Below are positions 32,336 to 35,805 of a DNA stretch of 35,805 bases, piece after piece (positions within the stretch are counted from its first letter, which is position 1; the number at the start of each line of letters is the position of its first letter). Made by a program: the position numbers and the translations under genes. The stretch covers positions 1 through 35,805 of the forward strand of contig CACIRR010000008.1 in assembly GCA_902589095.1 (NCBI GenBank), in the 5' to 3' direction. Source of the DNA: an uncultured Alphaproteobacteria bacterium. GTDB lineage: Bacteria; Pseudomonadota; Alphaproteobacteria; HIMB59; GCA-002718135. The notes under the pieces were generated by a model, which worked only from the letters and a program-made list of their open reading frames with translations, ran no database searches and was not told the origin of the DNA.

Positions 32336-33400
32336 ATGGCTATAATCTCTCTCAGACAACTTCTAGATCACGCAGCTGATAATAATTATGGTGTTCCAGC
32401 TTTTAACGTTAATAATTTAGAGCAAATTAGAGCAATTATGGAAGGTGCAAAAGAAGTTAATAGTCCTGTAATAGTTCAAGCATCTGCTGGAGCAAGAAAA
32501 TATGCAGGCCCACGATTTATTAAAAGCATGATGGAGGCTGCAGTTGAAGAATTTCCTAAAATCCCTATTGTAATGCATCAAGATCATGGAGGTTCACCTA
32601 AAGATTGTAAAGTATGTATAGATCTTGGTTTTAGTTCAGTCATGATGGATGGATCATTATTAGAAGATCAAAAGACACCTTCTGACTTTGAATATAATGT
32701 TAAAGTAACAAAAGAAACTGTAGATATGGCTCATGCTTTAGGTGTTTCTGTTGAAGGGGAGTTAGGCTGTTTAGGTTCTCTTGAAACTGGTATGGGTGAA
32801 AAAGAAGATGGTGTTGGAGCTGAAGGGGTTTTATCGCATGAGCAATTATTAACAGATCCGGATGAAGCAGCTCAATTTGTAAAATCTACAAATGTAGATG
32901 CTCTGGCAATTGCGATTGGAACAAGTCACGGTGCGTATAAATTTTCAAGACCTCCTTCAGGAGATATTTTAGCAATTGAGCGAATAAGAGAAATAAACGG
33001 TAAATTACCTAACACACATTTAGTTATGCATGGTTCATCATCAGTTCCACAGGATCTAATAAAAGTGATTAATGAAAACGGTGGAAAAATCAAAGAAACT
33101 TACGGTGTTCCAGTATCAGAGATACAAGAAGGTATAAAGCACGGTGTAAGAAAAATAAACATAGATACAGACCTAAGACTTGCTTCTACAGCCGCAATAA
33201 GAAAACATTTTACCAAGGACCCTGCCCAATTTGATCCAAGAAAATATCTTCTTGACTCGAAAGAGTGGATGAAAAAAATTGTTATTGCACGCTTAACTGA
33301 ATTTGGTTGTGCTGAAAATGCCTCTAAAATTAATCCAATTCCATTATCAAGTATTGCATCTAAATATAGTTCTGGTGAACTTTCACCATCAGCAAACTAA
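32336..33400 (+). CDS. fba: Class II fructose-bisphosphate aldolase (Calvin-cycle-type subgroup)
   Basis: [30 protein letters not shown] zinc ligand region, [54 protein letters not shown]. Confidence 0.93.
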   Translation: MAIISLRQLLDHAADNNYGVPAFNVNNLEQIRAIMEGAKEVNSPVIVQASAGARKYAGPRFIKSMMEAAVEEFPKIPIVMHQDHGGSPKDCKVCIDLGFSSVMMDGSLLEDQKTPSDFEYNVKVTKETVDMAHALGVSVEGELGCLGSLETGMGEKEDGVGAEGVLSHEQLLTDPDEAAQFVKSTNVDALAIAIGTSHGAYKFSRPPSGDILAIERIREINGKLPNTHLVMHGSSSVPQDLIKVINENGGKIKETYGVPVSEIQEGIKHGVRKINIDTDLRLASTAAIRKHFTKDPAQFDPRKYLLDSKEWMKKIVIARLTEFGCAENASKINPIPLSSIASKYSSGELSPSAN

Positions 33401-34440
33401 TGAATAAAATACGTTGGGGTATTATAGGCCCTGGTTCTATTGCACACAATTTCGCCGATGCCTTAAAGCAATCCTACTCTGGAGAATTGTTAGCAATTGC
33501 TAGCAGAACAAGTTCTAGATTGGAAGAATTTGGGAATAAATACAATATTAATCAAGAATTTAGATTTAACGATTATGATCAGTTACTTGATGATGAAAAT
33601 ATAGATGCAGTGTATATTTCAACACCGCATGTTTTTCATGCTGATTTATCTATTAAAGCTGCTGGCAAAGGAAAGCATATTCTTTGTGAGAAACCAGGAG
33701 CTTTAAATTTTAAACAAACATCTGAAGTCATTGAAAAAGTAAAAGAAGCTGGGGTATTTTATAAAGAAGGTTTTATGTACCGATGTCACCCACAAATACC
33801 AGCATTAATAAATTTGATTAAAAACAAAAGTATAGGGAATGTTAAATTAATTACTTCTTCTTTTGGATTTGACATGCAAAAAGTTATTCCAGATCACCGA
33901 CTTTTTAACAAAAGTCTTGCTGGAGGATCTATTCTAGATGTTGGATTATATCCAGTATCTCTCTCAAGAATGATTGCAGGAGCAGCTTTAGAAAAAAAAT
34001 TTATTAATCCCACTTCAATTTCAGCAGAGGGAAAAATAGGAGATACTGGTGTTGATGAATTATCTTCAGCAAAACTTTTTTTTGAAAACAATATAACGGC
34101 AGAGATATCAACGTCCATAATGCAGAATATGGATAATAATGCAGTCATTGAAGGAGAGAATGGAAAAATTATTGTTGATAATCCATGGATGCCAGGAAGG
34201 GACGGCGGTCCTTATGATACAAAAATTAGAGTCATAACTAATAGTGGAGAAAAAATTGAGGAGTTTAAAGGTCCAGAACATCTTTTTTTCTTTGAAGCTG
34301 AGCTTGCTTCTCAAACTATTTTAAAACAACGTACACAAGTTCCATATCCAGGCATGACATGGGATGACAGTCTTGGTAATATTAAAGTTCTTGATATGTG
34401 GAGAAAAGAAATTGGTTATTATTTAGAGGAGGATAATTAA
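33400..34440 (+). CDS. Gfo/Idh/MocA family oxidoreductase
   Basis: RWGIIGPGSIAHNFADAL, YISTPHVFHADLSIKAAGKGKHILCEKPGA (EKP), EGFMYRCHPQ, GGSILDVGLYPVS. Confidence 0.92.
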   Translation: MNKIRWGIIGPGSIAHNFADALKQSYSGELLAIASRTSSRLEEFGNKYNINQEFRFNDYDQLLDDENIDAVYISTPHVFHADLSIKAAGKGKHILCEKPGALNFKQTSEVIEKVKEAGVFYKEGFMYRCHPQIPALINLIKNKSIGNVKLITSSFGFDMQKVIPDHRLFNKSLAGGSILDVGLYPVSLSRMIAGAALEKKFINPTSISAEGKIGDTGVDELSSAKLFFENNITAEISTSIMQNMDNNAVIEGENGKIIVDNPWMPGRDGGPYDTKIRVITNSGEKIEEFKGPEHLFFFEAELASQTILKQRTQVPYPGMTWDDSLGNIKVLDMWRKEIGYYLEEDN

Positions 34441-34441
34441 T

Positions 34442-35404
34442 ATGCAGTACGACTCAATTGATGGTCTAGATAAAAAAATATCAAAATTAATAATGGGCAA
34501 TGATAATCAAATATACTTTGATGAAGCTGCTAAATTGTGGGATCATTGGATTGAAGTTGGAGGAAATGCTTTTGATAATGCTCATATTTATGGCCAAGGA
34601 TCCATGGAAAAACTTTTGGGAGACTGGCATAGAAAAAGAAATAATTTAAAAGATCTTGTTATTATTGCAAAGGGTGCTCATACACCTAATTGTGATCCAA
34701 AAAGTATTACGTCTCAACTAACAGAGTCTTTGGATAGATTGCAAACAGAAACTGCAGATATTTATATTATGCATCGTGATAATTTTGAAATTCCTGTTGA
34801 TGAATTTATTGACGTATTAAATGAAGAAAAAAATAAAGGTAGAATAAAAATTTTTGGAGGTTCCAATTGGACATTAAGCCGTTTTAAAGATGCAAACAAT
34901 TGGGCTGAACAAAATAATAAAGTTAAATTTAGTATACTCAATAACAATTTGGCTTTATGTAAAATGATTAAGCCTTTATGGGATGGATGTATATCATCTA
35001 ATGACCAAGAAATTCTAACATATTTAGAATCTTCTAAAATTGCTCATTTATCATGGTCAAGTCAAGGTAGAGGATACTTTCTTCCAGATGACATAACACA
35101 ACAAATAGAAGAAAAAATAACAAAGGATGAGTCTTCATGGCGTCAACCAGGAGAGCATTCAAGTGGTCCCCTTAGTTGTTTTGATAGTGAAGATAATAGA
35201 GAGAGAAAATCAAGAGCTATTGATCTTGCTAAAAAACTAAATACTGACTCGCAAAATATTGCAGGGGCTTGGCCACTTAACCTTGATTTCCCATCATTTG
35301 CTTTGATAGGTCCAAGAATTATCTCTGAAATAGACTCAAGTTTAAAAAATCTTGATCTTGAATTAACTAGAGAACAAGTAAATTGGTTGAATTTAAAAGA
35401 TTAA
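34442..35404 (+). CDS. Aldo/keto reductase
   Basis: Catalytic tetrad context NAFDNAHIYGQGSMEKLLG (D,Y), IIAKGAH (K), DIYIMHRDN (H). Confidence 0.88.
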   Translation: MQYDSIDGLDKKISKLIMGNDNQIYFDEAAKLWDHWIEVGGNAFDNAHIYGQGSMEKLLGDWHRKRNNLKDLVIIAKGAHTPNCDPKSITSQLTESLDRLQTETADIYIMHRDNFEIPVDEFIDVLNEEKNKGRIKIFGGSNWTLSRFKDANNWAEQNNKVKFSILNNNLALCKMIKPLWDGCISSNDQEILTYLESSKIAHLSWSSQGRGYFLPDDITQQIEEKITKDESSWRQPGEHSSGPLSCFDSEDNRERKSRAIDLAKKLNTDSQNIAGAWPLNLDFPSFALIGPRIISEIDSSLKNLDLELTREQVNWLNLKD

Positions 35405-35805
35405 GAAATCTTTCCATCACTTTTACCTTTATTTAATATTGGTTCAATTAATTGAGTAAGATTTTCTGGTTTTTCACCTTTATCCATTTTTTCTAACATA
35501 TGCACTGCCATTTGACCCATTTTAGCCAATGGATGACTGATATATGTTAAATTTTGTGAACTCAGATAATTATCATGATCATTATAACCTACAACTGATA
35601 TATCTTTAGCTATGACGAGGCCTCTTTTCTGACACTCTTGAAGACATCCAATAAAATATTTATCTAATGAACAAATTACAGCTGTTGGTGGATCTTTCAA
35701 ATCCAGAAGTTTTTTTGATAAGTATATTCCAGTTAAAGTAGTGTGATCAAGCGACTCTTGATAATATTTAGCATTAAATTTAATATTTTTATTTTTATGA
35801 AATTC
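35401..35805 (-). CDS. LacI-family transcriptional regulator, C-terminal part only (continues past the window end)
   Basis: The track ORF starts at an internal TTG (35698-35700). The same frame is open to the window edge, giving upstream sequence EFHKNKNIKFNAKYYQESLDHTTLTGIYLSKKLLDL-KDPPTAVICSLDKYFIGCLQECQKRGLVIAKDISVVGYNDHDNYLSSQNLTYISHPLAKMGQMAVHML, typical of a LacI/GalR effector domain. Confidence 0.88.
   Translation of the reverse strand, partial: EFHKNKNIKFNAKYYQESLDHTTLTGIYLSKKLLDLKDPPTAVICSLDKYFIGCLQECQKRGLVIAKDISVVGYNDHDNYLSSQNLTYISHPLAKMGQMAVHMLEKMDKGEKPENLTQLIEPILNKGKSDGKIS

Noticed and set aside
33894-34947. Minus-strand ORFs inside the Gfo/Idh and AKR genes (33894-34148, 34108-34314, 34762-34947)
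   Set aside because: Antisense to two well-supported oxidoreductase genes; no domains.
1-35805. CRISPR array, transposase, prophage or toxin-antitoxin/defence cassette
   Set aside because: No spaced direct repeats of CRISPR type, no transposase or integrase motifs, no phage structural genes, and no paired toxin-antitoxin ORFs were found among the ORFs or spacers.

Overview
AT-rich, very compact bacterial chromosome segment. Gene content (DUF1178, DUF4167, ELM1/DUF1022, carAB divergent from yqeY-dnaG-rpoD) points to a streamlined marine-type alphaproteobacterium; the lineage is an inference. About 28 kb is core housekeeping: ubiG, lysC, a RodZ-like protein, ispG-hisS-prfA-prmC, an M23 peptidase, ispA, guaC, a ggt-like gene, trxB, greA, carAB, yqeY, dnaG, rpoD and an MBL-fold hydrolase. 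Two tRNAs are present: Val-GAC, and a CAU tRNA that is probably Ile2. The ORF track misses rpmJ (ribosomal protein L36), found at 14660-14785. The accessory part (27.5-35.8 kb) is a carbohydrate locus flanking the CAU tRNA: a GH4 glycosidase, ABC importer SBP plus two permeases, class II aldolase, Gfo/Idh/MocA oxidoreductase, aldo-keto reductase, and a truncated convergent LacI-type regulator. I found no CRISPR, transposon, phage or clear defence system, and nothing I would call a demonstrated new system. The best leads are: all seven convergent gene junctions lack spacer (three share a 4-nt double stop); a 42-Lys/91-residue N-terminal tail on RpoD; a GC-rich hairpin between the SBP and permease genes; an importer operon without an ATPase; and a translationally coupled ELM1-type GT-B protein and 2OG-Fe(II) oxygenase pair.
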